From the NCBI GenBank assembly GCA_026874595.1, contig JAPPUL010000022.1:1-64000 (forward strand): 64,000 nt of DNA, given 5' to 3'. The position numbers and the translations under genes are program-made. Source of the DNA: Sipunculus nudus. Taxonomy: Eukaryota > Annelida > Sipuncula > Golfingiida > Sipunculidae. The notes under the pieces are model-generated. The model worked only from the letters and a program-made list of their open reading frames with translations. It had not been told where the DNA came from and did not search any database. Below, one piece after another: positions 17,206 to 30,749 of the stretch (within the stretch, counting starts at the first letter, position 1; each line of letters opens with the position of its first letter).

Positions 17206-18700
17206 GACCACTATTTCAGATTTGAGATCAGAACAATTGATTTCTGCATAAACCACTATGACCAGATTTGAAAAACTTTAAAGTGGTCTATATTTTTTTC
17301 TGAAGAAGTTGAGCTATATGCTTGGAGATGCCAGCCAGTGGGTGTGAATGGATTGCAATGAAACCCAAACCAGGTGTGTGTGAAGAGTCTGGTGGAGATG
17401 AAGGGGGCCAAAACCTATTTGACTGTGTATAAGCATAAACTGGCCTGAAATCAGGTTTCTGGGGGCTTGAAATTTTTGTTTGTAGGAGCAGGGTAATATT
17501 ATCTTGTTTCCCTGTATATACACCCTAAACTGGGCCTAATGACACCAAAACCAGGTTTGTGGGACCATCAGTACAGATTTGAGGTAAAAATATGGATTTT
17601 CTCTGTATATCACTATGTTCACTGTGTCCAGATTTGGAAATTCAAACTGGTCCTAATTTTTTTTCTGAGGGAGTTGAGCCAAATGCTTTGAGATACCAGC
17701 CAGTGGGTGTAAATGGATTGCAATGATACCCAAACCAGGTGTGTGTGTTGAGTTTTGTGGAGATGAGGGGGGCCAGAACCTATTTGACTGTGTATAAGCA
17801 TAAACTGGCCTGAAATCAGGTTTCTGGGGGCATGAAATTTTTGTTTGTGGGAACTGGGTAATATTATCTTGTTTCCCTGTATATACACCCTAAACTTGGC
17901 CTAATGACACCAAAACCAGGTTTGTGGGACCATCAGTACAGATTTGAGGTAAAAAAATGGATTTTCTCTGTATATCACTATGTTCACTGTGTCCAGATTT
18001 GGAAATTCAAACTGGTCCTAATTTTTTTTCTGAGGGAGTTGAGACAAATGCTTTGAGATACCAGCCAGTGGGTGTAAATGGATTGCAATGATACCCAAAC
18101 CAGGTGTGTCTGTTGAGTTTTGTGGAGATGAGGGGGGCAAGAACCTATTTGACTGTGTATAAGCATAAACTGGCCTGAAATCAGGTTTCTGGGGGCTTGA
18201 AATTTTTGTTTGTGTCAGCAGGGTAATATTATCTTATTTCCCTGTATATACACCCTGAATTGGGCCTAATGACACCTAAACCATGTTTGTGGGACCATCA
18301 TTACAGATTTGAGGTAAAAAAATGGATTTTCCCTGTATATCACTATGTCCACTGTGTCCAGATTTGGAAATTCAAACTGGCCCTAATTTTTTTTCTGAGG
18401 GATTTGAACCAAATGCTTTGAGATTCCAGCCAGTGGGTGTAAGTGGATTGCAATGATAGCCAAACCAGGTGTGTGTGATGAGTCTGGTGGAGATGAGGTG
18501 GTCCAAAACACTATTTGCCTGTGTATAATAAGCCATATTACTGTCCTCAGCTGAAATCAGCTTTCTGGGGGCTTGAAATGTTTGCTGGTGGGAACAAGGT
18601 AATATTATCTGGTTATCATGGATATACACCCTAAAATGGCCCTGAGGACACCAAAAACATGCATGTTGGACCATGAGTACAGATTTGAGGTAACAAATTG
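17206..18700 (+). repeat. Block III minisatellite (copy 2)
   Basis: Full-length minisatellite with four 365-bp monomers, no indel relative to the copy-1 array. Confidence 0.92.
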
Positions 18701-18868
18701 TCTGTCTATAAATTAAAAAAAAATCAAATATCAAACTGTTATAAACATGTATCAATCTATTTAATAAAATCTCTTTTCATCCAATGAATTGCATCTTATT
18801 TCTTTATAAATAAACCATGATATTCAACTTCATCCAGCAATAAAAAATGAAAATAAAATGAATAAAAG

Positions 18869-18894
18869 TTTTTTTTTTTGGGGGGGGGGGGGGG
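18869..18894 (+). repeat. T11G15 homopolymer tract (copy 2)
   Basis: The longest G run of the five. It fully explains the 2-bp excess length of this unit. Confidence 0.9.
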
Positions 18895-21800
18895 TGGTGG
18901 TTGTGTTTTGTCAGTAAAATCCAGGCTTCTCTTTGGATCCCGGCGGTGGGCGAGGGTACAATGGACACCAAACAACATTTGAATGAACATTTTTTCTGCT
19001 GTTATTGGATGAGCAAGTCTCTGTGAATTTTAAAAAAATATTTATTCTGGTATTCAAGATGACAGTGAAAATGACCACAGGCGCTTGAATCTCTATTTGT
19101 GTTGATCTTGGTTTAAATAGTGTTCAATTTACCTTAACAACAATCCCCTACCGTTTAATGAGCTTTAAACCATGTTATATCGTTTGCCGGTACTTGTTTA
19201 TATAATAGATACACAAGGCCGGCATCAAAGTCTGCGGACGGGTAGGCGATAATACAAAAAATCAATTGAAATTCCCAAATATTTCAAAGATTTTCGAGGG
19301 AAGAAACTTACAGTGGTTAAATGGCCAGTTTTTCTTTCTATAAAAGCATCAACAATTCCAATACACACAGTGTACCACATGTAATGAGCTCTTATTTGTA
19401 ACTAGTCTGTATCCATTAAGCAGCTGTTACCCCAAACAAGGAAATCCCAATGTATCTTGGTCAGCAGTAAGGATTCCCCCTGGAACCTAACACCTGATTG
19501 GTTGATAATGATGGAAATAGTAATCTGGGATAAATCTGTCTGTTCGTCGCTTAATGGATACAGACTCGTCATTGACTACCGATCTTACATAAGACGAAAA
19601 CGCTTAACACTATATATTGTTTCAACAGTTTACTGTGCAAACCGTAACAAAAGCATGCAGGATATCAAATTTACAAAAAGTTCTTAAGGAAATATGATAC
19701 AAAACATAAATTGTACCTTTGCTCACATTTAATGATATCATCATGATGAATTCTCCGCAAATTCTCCAGCTGTCCGCGTTATAGATATATATGTATTTAT
19801 TAATGACAAAAATTGACATACAATTTTATGGAATAATTGCTGTTTTCTGGACCGTCCCAGCCCACAGGTAGGATAATATGGATTCCCGACAATATTCTAA
19901 TGACCGTTCCCTGAGCTGGAACGGGCTAAGAAGGTCCCGGTCATTTTTTTTAATTGCCAATTCCCAGGTTTTTCGGACTAAAAAATGGCCCTACCCTTCA
20001 TTCAATCTCCAGCCTCTTCTGGCGTTCCGGGTATAAAAAAGAGCCCGTCCCATGCCTATTTAAGCTAGGACTGCAAACTCTGGGGTCAAAACAATTCAAC
20101 TACGGCTTGGGATTACCACCTTTCCTCTTAAATTTCCATCGCGCCCGTGTCAAGTGTACCGTTTTATTCACAAACGTGCGGCAGGCGCCAAAAAATTTGA
20201 CAGCACCCCTTTCGGATGCCAGAATATATCTTTATATATAAAGTCCTAACCCATCACGGAACTAGGGCCTCACAATTTTTTATCTCATTACTTACCACTT
20301 CAGACTACTTAAAAAATCCCTGCTTTCCTTTTTAAACCAAAGATTCCAATTTTTAAAATATATTAAATTTCACATTACAGATAACCTACACCAAGGGGAC
20401 ATTACAGTTAATCCGTGATGGGCAGGACTTCTTGGAATTTTATAATTCCCGGACGCAGGCTGACCGACTGCCTTTTTTCTTCAAGGACAGCCCTAATTTA
20501 AGCCATCATCAGACTTGAAGATGTCCTCAGGCCGACCTATTTGTCCAGGAATGAAAGGTCACGTCTCTGTTACCTAGAGGTCGGGTCTCTGTCTGACACG
20601 AACGCGGCTTCGCTTGCGTTTCGGCATTCTGGACGTTCAACTCTTCAAGTTTCATTTTCATCGCTTTTTCTTATTTCCAGCACTCAAGAATAGAAGAAGT
20701 ATTCAGTTGGACTTGTATTATTTTTTTTATTTCTGTCAAAAATGGATTGTCCTGTATAGGATAGCTACTAATAATAACACCAATAATGTCTCTCCATCTG
20801 TCTGCCTATCTGTCTGTCTAGCTGTCTGTATCATTTCCATTTCCGGCAAGCGCGTGACCTCTGGTCATCTTGTTTGTTTGTCTGTCTGTCTGTCTGTGTA
20901 CTCTCTACAGGCCACAATTTTGCGACAATTGTCTTTAAACTTATACAGCTGGTAGACAAGCAAAAGTCCTCGGGGCCTATTGTTTTTGGGCAATACAGGT
21001 CAAAGGTCAAGGTCAAGGTCATGAAAAGTATACAAAACGGTTTTTTCTTCATATCTTTGTTACTATTGGTCATATCTACTTCAAACATAGCTCATTTTAA
21101 TCGTCATTCCAAGGCCTTACTTCAAGTGTGTAGAAGCTTCAAATTGGCCGTAACCATGGTTACGAATTTGGGGAAAAAGTCATGATATTCGAAAATCTGG
21201 GGTCTTATTTTTCTAACTTTGTCATTTTTAAAGCTAGAGAGGTCTAGTTTTTTGCATCAAGTAGCATTTAATAAGTACTGCACGATTTTATTAAAATTCT
21301 TGCGATATCTCGTATAATATCTCGTCAAACGAGATATTTCGAGATTTCAGTAATCGTGCCCTGGAGGTCACAGTTTTGCAGGAATCTTTTTGAAACTGAC
21401 ATATCGTAAGTCCTACACTATTATCTCGAAATTGTTTTTCCATTTTTGGAATGCAGCTGCTAGGTGGCGCTGTATACAAATATCCCCAACATATCATGTT
21501 TTGGCCATATCTCCAAAACTGTGAGCCTCAATTACATAAACTATAGCTTATTTTCATCCTCTGAGTCTTTTCTAAATCCTGGTGTAGTCATTTCGACTCA
21601 ATCTTAAGTCACTTTGTCAGTGTGTCCGTCTGTTTCTCAGTTGTCCTCAAATTCGCTTGCTTGCTTGCCGGTTCTTGCGTCTTACATATAGCATTCTACA
21701 TGTCCCAGTTTTCAAAGAATCCTTTTAAAACTGTTACATTTTATGTCTTACACTAATATCTCGAAACTAATTTTTCATTTTCCAGATATGGCCGCTAGGG

Positions 21801-24800
21801 GGCGGTGCACTCAAACTTCCACAACATATCATTTTTTGCCCATATCTCCAAAACTATAAACCTAATTTACATAAACTATAGCTTATTATCTTTCTCTGAG
21901 GTTTCTCCATCACATGATTAAGTCAACTGGTCTCAATCTTTGGTCAGTTTATCAGTATGTTTGTCTGTTTGTCAGTTGTCCTCAATTTCACCTGCTTCCT
22001 GGTTCTTGCGTCTCACATGTAGTATTCTACTGGCCACAATTTTGCAAGAATCGCTTTGTAACTTACACTTGTCATATTTCGTAATGATATCTGGAAGCCC
22101 TATGTTTATTATTCAAATAAGTCAAAGGTCAAGGTGATGGAAACATATCAACATTTTTTTTCTTCAGAACTTTGTTAATATTGATCCTATCTTTACAAAC
22201 TAGGGATTATTTTCTTTCACTTTGACATTGATCGTTTATCTTACTAACTTAACCTCATTTCCGGCAAGCGCGTGACCTCTGGTCATCTAGTTTGTCTGTT
22301 TGTCTGTCTGTCTGTGTACTCTCTACAGGCCACAATTTTGCAGCAATTGTCTTTAAACTTATACAGCTGGTAGACAAGAAAAAGTCCTCGGGGCCTATTG
22401 TTTTTGGGCAATACAGGTCAAAGGTCAAGGTCAAGGTCATCAAAACTTCTCAAAACGGTTTTTTCTTCATATCTTTGTCACTATTAGTCGTATCTTCTTC
22501 AAACATAGCTCATTTTAAACATCATTCCAAGGCCAGTCATCTGGTGTGTAGCTCTTTCAAATTTGCCGTAACCATGGTTACGAATTTTTGGGAAAAAGTC
22601 ATGATATTCGAAAATAAGGGGCCTTATTTTTCTAACTTTGGCAGTTTTACAGCTAGAGAGGTCTAGTTTTTGCATCAGGTAGCATTTAACAAGTACTGCA
22701 AGATTTTATTAAGGTCTCGCGATATCTCGTATAATATCTCGTCAAACGAGATATTTCGAGATTTCAGTAATCTTGCCCTGGAGGTCACAGTTTTGCAGGA
22801 ATCTTTTTGAAACTGACATATCGTGAGTCCTACACTATTATCTTGAAACCATTTTTTCCATTTTTTGAATGCAGCCGCTAGGTGGCGCTGTATGCAAACC
22901 TCCCCAACATATCTTTTTTTGGCCATATCTCCAAAACTGTGAGCCTCAATTACATAAACTATAGCTTATTTTCTTCCTCTGAGTCTTTTCTAAATCCTGG
23001 TGGAGTCATTTTGACTCAATCTTGAGTCACTTTGTCAGTGTGTCCGTCTGTTTCTCAGTTTTCATCAAATTCGCCTGCTTACCGGTTTTGGCGTCTGACA
23101 TATAGCATTCTACAGGTCACAGTTTTGTAAGAATCCTTTTAAAACTATTACATCTTATGTCTTACACCAATATCTCGAAACTAATTTTTCATTTTCCAGA
23201 ATTGGTCGCTAGGGGGCGGTGCACTCAAACTTCCACAACATATCATTTTTTGGCCATATCTCCAAAACTATAAACCTCATTTACATAAACTATAGCTTAT
23301 TTTCTTCCTCTGGGTCTTTCCAAAAACCTGGTGTATTCATTTGGTCTCAATCTTGGGTCACTTTGTCTGTGTGTCCGTCTGTTTCTCAGTTGTCCTCAAA
23401 TCCGCTTGCTTGCGTCTCACATATAGCATTCTACAGGCCACAGTTTTGAAAGAATCCTTTTAAAACTATTACATCTTATGTCTTACACTAATATCTCGAA
23501 ACGGATTTTTCATTTTCCAGAATTGGTTGCTAGGGGGCGGTGCACTCAAACTTGCACAACATATCATTTTTTGGCCATATCTCCAAAACTATAAACCTAA
23601 TTTACATAAACTATAGCTTATATCTTTCTCTGAGGTTTCTTCATAACATGATTAAGTCATCTGTTCACAATCTTGGGTCAGTTTGTCAGTATGTTGTCTG
23701 TTTGTCAGTTGTCCTCAATTTCGCCTGCTTCCTGGTTCTTGCGTCTCACATGTAGCATTCTACTGGCCACAGTTTTGCAGGAATCGTTTTGTAAATTACA
23801 CTTGTCATATATCGTGATGATATCTGGAAGTCCTATGTTTATTATTCAAATAAGTCAAAGGTCAAGGTCAAAGTGATCAAAATATATCAAAATCTTATTT
23901 TCTTTAGAACTTTATTAATATTGGTTCTTTCTTCACAAACTATGGATTATTTTCTTTCACTTTGACACTGCTCGTTCATCTGACTAACTTAACCTCATTT
24001 CCGGCAAGCGCGTGACCTCTGGTCATCTAGTTTGTTTGTCTGTCTGTCTGTCTGTCTGTGTACTCTCTACAGGCCACAATTTTCCAGCAATTGCTTTCAA
24101 ACTTATACAGCTGGTAGACAAGCAAAAGTCCTGGAGGCCTATTGTTTTTGGGCATTATAGGTCAAATGTCAAGGTCAAGGTCATCAAAGGTATACAAAAC
24201 GGTTTTTTGTTCATATCTGTGTTAATATTGGTCGTATCTACTTCAACAGTAGCTCATTTTAATCGTCATTCCAAGGCCTGTTTTCTGGTGTGCAGCTGAC
24301 TCAATTTGCGGTAACCATGGTAACGCATTTTTGGGGAAAAGTGCTGATATTTTTCTAAATTTGTCAGTTTTAAAGCTACAGAGGTCTAGTTTTTTGCTTC
24401 AGGTTGCATTCACCTAGTACTACAAGATTCTATTAAGAGTCTCGCAATATCTCGTATAATATCTCGTCAAACGAGATATTTCGAGATTTCAGTAATCTTA
24501 CCCTGGAGGCCACAGTTTTGCAGGAATCTTTTTGAAACTGGCATATCTTAAGTCCTACACTATTATCTCGAAATCAATTTTTCATTTTTTTAATTCGGCC
24601 GCTAGGGGGCGCTGGGTGCAAACCTCTCCAACATATCATGTTTTGGCAATATCTCCAAAATTATAAGCCTCAATTACAAAAACTATAGTTTATTTTTTTC
24701 CTCTAAGTCTTCTTCATGAACTCGTTTAGTCATCTGGTCTCAATCTTGTGTCACTTTGTCTGTGTGTCTGTTTCTCAGTTGTCCTCAAATCCGCTTGCTT

Positions 24801-26824
24801 GCCGGTTCTTGCGTCTCACATATAGCATTCTACAGGCCACAGTTTTGAAAGAATCTTTTTAAAACTATTACATCTTATGTCTTACACTAATATCTCGAAA
24901 CGGATTTTTCATTTTCCAGAATTGGCCGCTAGGGGGCGGTGCACTCAAACTTCCACAACATATTATTTTTTGGCCATATCTCCAAAACTATTAACCTTAA
25001 TCACATAAACTATAGCTTATTATCTTCCTCTGAGGTTTCTCCATCACATGATTAAGTCAACTGGTCTCAATCTTGGGTCAATTTGTCAGTATGTTTGTCT
25101 GTTTTTCAGTTGTCCTCAATTTCGCCTGCTTCCTGGTTCTTGCGTCTCACATGTAGCATTCTACTGGCCACAGTTTTCCAGGAATCGTTTTGTAAATTAC
25201 ACTTGTCATATATCGTGATGATATCTGGAAGTCCTATGTTTATTATTCAAATAAGTCAGAGGTCAAGGTCAAGGTGATCAAAATATATCAAAATCTTATT
25301 TACTTTAGAACTTTGTTAATATTGGTTCTTTCTTCACAAACTATGGATTATTTTCTTTCACTTTGACACTGCTCGTTCATCTGACAAATTTTACATCATT
25401 TCCGGCAAGCGCGTGACCTCAGGTCATCTAGTCTGTCTGTCTGTCTGTCTGTGTACTCTCTACAGGCCACAATTTTCCAGCAATTGCTTTCAAACTTATA
25501 CAGCTGGTAGACAAGCAAAAGTCCTGGAGGCCTATTGTTTTTGGGCATTATAGGTCAAATGTCAAGGTCAAGGTCATCAAAAGTATACAAAACGGTTTTT
25601 TGTTCATATCTGTGTTAATATTGGTCGTATCTACTTCAACAGTAGCTCATTTTTATCGTCATTCCAAGGCCTGTTTTCTGGTATGTAGCTGACTCAATTT
25701 GCGGTAACCATGGTAACGCATTTTTGGGGAAAAGTGCTGATATTTTTCTAAATTTGTCAGTTTTAAAGCTACAGAGGTCTAGTTTTTTGCTTCAGGTAGC
25801 ATTCACCTAGTACTACAAGATTCTATTAAGAGTCTCGCAATATCTCGTATAATATCTCGTCAAACGAGATATTTCGAGATTTCAGTAATCTTGCCCTGGA
25901 GGCCACAGTTTTGCAGGAATCTTTTTGAAACTGGCATATCTTAAGTCCTACACTATTATCTCGAAATCAATTTTTCATTTTTTTAATTCGGCCGCTAGGG
26001 GGCGCTGGGTGCAAACCTCTCCAACATATCATGTTTTGGCAATATCTCCAAAATTATAAGCCTCAATTACAAAAACTATAGTGTATTTTTTTCCTCTAAG
26101 TCTTCTTCATGAACTCGTTTAGTCATCTGGTCTCAATCTTGTGTCACTTTGTCTGTGTGTCCGTCTGTTTCTCAGTTGTCCTCAAATCCGCTTGCTTGCC
26201 GGTTCTTGCGTCTCACATATAGCATTCTACAGGACACAGTTTTGAAAGAATCTTTTTAAAACTATTACATCTTCTGTCTTACACTAATATCTCGAAACTG
26301 ATTTTTTATTTTCCAGAATTGGCCGCTAGGGGGCGGTGCACTCAAACTTGCACAACATATCATTTTTTGGCCATATCTCCAAAACTATTAACCTCATTTA
26401 CATAAACTATAGCTTATTATCTTCCTCTTAGGTTTCTTCATAACATGATTAAGTCATCTGTTCTCAATCTTGGGTCAGTATGTTTGTCTGTTTGTCAGTT
26501 GTCCTCAATTTCGCCTGCTTCCTGGTTCTTGCGTCTATCATGTAGCATTCTACTGGCCACAGTTTTGCAGGAATCGTTTTGTAAATTACACTTGTCATAT
26601 ATCGTGATGATATGTGGAAGTCCTATGTTTATTATTCAAATAAGTCAAAGGTCAAGGTCAAGGTGATCAAAATATATCAAAATCTTATTTTCTTTAGAAC
26701 TTTGTTAATATTGGTTCTTTCCTCACAAACTATGGATTATTTTCTTTCACTTTGACACTGCTCGTTCATCTGACTAATTTTACATCATTTCCGGCAAGCG
26801 CGTGACCTCAGGTCATCTAGTTTG

Positions 26825-27036
26825 TTGCTTGCCGGAAATCTTCGATTTCTGCAAGCAGGTTGGTCAGTCGCGGATGTCTGTTTGTCTGTTTGTTGCTTGC
26901 CGGAAATCTTCGATTTCTGCAAGCAGGTTGGTCAGTCGCGGATGTCTGTTTGTCTGTTTGTTTGTTGCTTGCCGGAAATCTTCGATTTCTGCAAGCAGGT
27001 TGGTCAGTCGCGGATGTCTGTTTGTCTGTTTGTTTG
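26825..27036 (+). repeat. Hairpin cassette triplet (copy 3)
   Basis: Unchanged at three cassettes, although short tandem cassettes normally vary in number. Confidence 0.92.
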
Positions 27037-29062
27037 TTTGTCTGTCTGTCTGTGTACTCTCTACAGGCCACAATTTTCCAGCAATTGCTTTCAAACTTAT
27101 ACAGCTGGTAGACAAGCAAAAGTCCTGGAGGCCTATTGTTTTTGGGCATTATAGGTCAAATGTCAAGGTCAAGGTCATCAAAAGTATACAAAACGGTTTT
27201 TTGTTCATATCTGTGTTAATATTGGTCGTATCTACTTCAACAGTAGCTCATTTTAATCGTCATTCCAAGGCCTGTTTTCTGATGTGTAGCTGACTCAATT
27301 TGCGGTAACCATGGTTACGCAATTTTTTGGGAGGAATCATGGAATTTCATGATATTTTTCAAATTTGCATCAATCGTACTGATTCTGAGATATTTTATGT
27401 AACACAAGAATATCTCGAAATTGTTTTTTCAGATTTTGGAAATGGCCGCCAGGGGGCGTTGCAGATGAAAAAACATGCAAATTTGTTTTGGTGCTATACC
27501 TCCAGAACTATTAAACATTGGGCCATTTCCATCACAGCACCTTCAACTGGGGTCCATGGGCTTATTTTTGCGCATAGGTGTCAAAGTGCGCTATTGCCAG
27601 ATTTCTCTATTTTTGGGGTAAAACTTTTGAATTTTGAAAATATGCAGTTTTCAGCTTCTAACTCTGTCAGTTTTTATGCTGGAGAGGTCAATTTTTTTGC
27701 ATCTTGTAGCCCTTGGTGAGTTCTCGGTGATCCAATCAAAATTCTTGCAAAATCTCGCACCGTTTCTCGTCAAACGAGAGTCTTCGAGATTTCATTAAAT
27801 ATGACCTACAGGTTGCATTTTTTTAACAATGGCTTTGAAATTGATATATTTTGTGTTATTTATAAATATCTCGAAATCAGTTTTTCATTTTTTGGAAATA
27901 GCCACCAGGGGGCGTGGCACCTGAAACACTGTAACATATCATTTTTCTGCAATATCTAAAATAATTTTAAACATGGCACAATTTTTATCGTTGTATCTTA
28001 AACTAGGAACATTGGCTTATTCCTCCGCACATGTAGCTTTGTGCTGCCGTTACCATGGTTACCAAATTTTGGGGTTAAACTTGACAATCTGTAAATAATA
28101 AGTTTTTTGCTTCTATCTCGGTTGATATTTATACTACAAGGGTCTAGTTTTCTGCATGAGGTAGCATTCCCTTGCCTCTAATGCAGTTAATTGCAAGTCT
28201 CGTAGAATCTCGCTCTGTTTTCCGTCAAACGAGAAATTACGAGATTTCACAGAAATGCTTATAATTCGGTCACCTTTTCGGCTAAAGAGGAGCAGTTTTC
28301 AGCATTTTGTTGCATTTTGGAAGCTTAACATGATAATAACTTACATCTCGCCACATCTCGTATCATCTCCCGCCAAACGAGAATATTCGAGAATTCGAAC
28401 AAATGTGCATATCTCTGTCATTTTAATGCCAGAGATTTTTTTTTCTATTGTTCAAGATTCACTTGACTAGTTTGAAGTGACAAAATTGAATATCTCGTCA
28501 TATCTCGCACCATTTCTTGTCAAACGAGAACATGGGACCATTCAAAGATACGCCTATAATTCTGTTATTTAAATGCTGAAGACCTTTAGTTTTCAGCATT
28601 CGATAGCGTCTAACACTCTCGGTCACATCTCGATAATATTGTAAGTTTCGTCAAATCTGGGATCGTTTTTTCTTCAAATAAAAAAGTGCATGCTATTGCC
28701 GTGACCATAAGTGGCGGCAGTATGTGATAGTAAATGTCGGCAGGGGCATTACCCTTGACAGTTGGAGCCATGTTCTATGGGTGTGCGATGGCCCATGAAG
28801 AAGAATTCTATTGTGCTGTTATCGTCTTCCTTTGATCGTTGCTTCGTAAGCTTCACAGACCAGCGCCAACCACCTGGTTGCCATGTGTCCTCAATGTAAA
28901 CAACATTTGCTGTTTTCCTTTACCTGAGATATGTATGGTAGCCTGTTCACTTGTCCTTAGATTGTTTATTGTTGGTGTATTGAAGTAAAATAAAATGCCA
29001 TGTTTTCCTGCATATTGATTGTAAATTGAATAAAATCATACAAGAACCAACCAATGTTCTAT

Positions 29063-30557
29063 GACCACTATTTCAGATTTGAGATCAGAACAATTGATTT
29101 CTGCATAAACCACTATGACCAGATTTGAAAAACTTTAAAGTGGTCTATATTTTTTTCTGAAGAAGTTGAGCTATATGCTTGGAGATGCCAGCCAGTGGGT
29201 GTGAATGGATTGCAATGAAACCCAAACCAGGTGTGTGTGAAGAGTCTGGTGGAGATGAAGGGGGCCAAAACCTATTTGACTGTGTATAAGCATAAACTGG
29301 CCTGAAATCAGGTTTCTGGGGGCTTGAAATTTTTGTTTGTAGGAGCAGGGTAATATTATCTTGTTTCCCTGTATATACACCCTAAACTGGGCCTAATGAC
29401 ACCAAAACCAGGTTTGTGGGACCATCAGTACAGATTTGAGGTAAAAATATGGATTTTCTCTGTATATCACTATGTTCACTGTGTCCAGATTTGGAAATTC
29501 AAACTGGTCCTAATTTTTTTTCTGAGGGAGTTGAGCCAAATGCTTTGAGATACCAGCCAGTGGGTGTAAATGGATTGCAATGATACCCAAACCAGGTGTG
29601 TGTGTTGAGTTTTGTGGAGATGAGGGGGGCCAGAACCTATTTGACTGTGTATAAGCATAAACTGGCCTGAAATCAGGTTTCTGGGGGCATGAAATTTTTG
29701 TTTGTGGGAACTGGGTAATATTATCTTGTTTCCCTGTATATACACCCTAAACTTGGCCTAATGACACCAAAACCAGGTTTGTGGGACCATCAGTACAGAT
29801 TTGAGGTAAAAAAATGGATTTTCTCTGTATATCACTATGTTCACTGTGTCCAGATTTGGAAATTCAAACTGGTCCTAATTTTTTTTCTGAGGGAGTTGAG
29901 ACAAATGCTTTGAGATACCAGCCAGTGGGTGTAAATGGATTGCAATGATACCCAAACCAGGTGTGTCTGTTGAGTTTTGTGGAGATGAGGGGGGCAAGAA
30001 CCTATTTGACTGTGTATAAGCATAAACTGGCCTGAAATCAGGTTTCTGGGGGCTTGAAATTTTTGTTTGTGTCAGCAGGGTAATATTATCTTATTTCCCT
30101 GTATATACACCCTGAATTGGGCCTAATGACACCTAAACCATGTTTGTGGGACCATCAGTACAGATTTGAGGTAAAAAAATGGATTTTCCCTGTATATCAC
30201 TATGTCCACTGTGTCCAGATTTGGAAATTCAAACTGGCCCTAATTTTTTTTCTGAGGGATTTGAACCAAATGCTTTGAGATTCCAGCCAGTGGGTGTAAG
30301 TGGATTGCAATGATAGCCAAACCAGGTGTGTGTGATGAGTCTGGTGGAGATGAGGTGGTCCAAAACACTATTTGCCTGTGTATAATAAGCCATATTACTG
30401 TCCTCAGCTGAAATCAGCTTTCTGGGGGCTTGAAATGTTTGCTGGTGGGAACAAGGTAATATTATCTGGTTATCATGGATATACACCCTAAAATGGCCCT
30501 GAGGACACCAAAAACATGCATGTTGGACCATGAGTACAGATTTGAGGTAACAAATTG
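29063..30557 (+). repeat. Block III minisatellite (copy 3)
   Basis: Full-length array with one private substitution: G at 30158, making ATCAGTACAG where the other units have ATCATTACAG at the same monomer. The G restores the word found in the neighbouring monomers, so it may reflect gene conversion between monomers. Confidence 0.92.
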
Positions 30558-30725
30558 TCTGTCTATAAATTAAAAAAAAATCAAATATCAAACTGTTATA
30601 AACATGTATCAATCTATTTAATAAAATCTCTTTTCATCCAATGAATTGCATCTTATTTCTTTATAAATAAACCATGATATTCAACTTCATCCAGCAATAA
30701 AAAATGAAAATAAAATGAATAAAAG

Positions 30726-30749
30726 TTTTTTTTTTTGGGGGGGGGGGGG
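30726..30749 (+). repeat. T11G13 homopolymer tract (copy 3)
   Basis: Same length class as copy 1. Confidence 0.9.

Larger units (their letters stand above)
11878..23734 (+). repeat. Macrosatellite unit, copy 2
   Basis: Complete unit of 11,857 bp. Its length exceeds the 11,855-bp base unit only because the G run is 15 long instead of 13. Private substitutions seen by eye are T at 13170 (C in copies 1 and 3-6) and C at 23233 (G in copies 1 and 3-5). This copy gives the clean reading of the segment that is error-rich at the window start. Confidence 0.97.

Noticed and set aside
18796-18990. Minus-strand ORF with a proline run
   Set aside because: The prolines come from the variable G tract read in reverse; the frame changes with tract length between copies.
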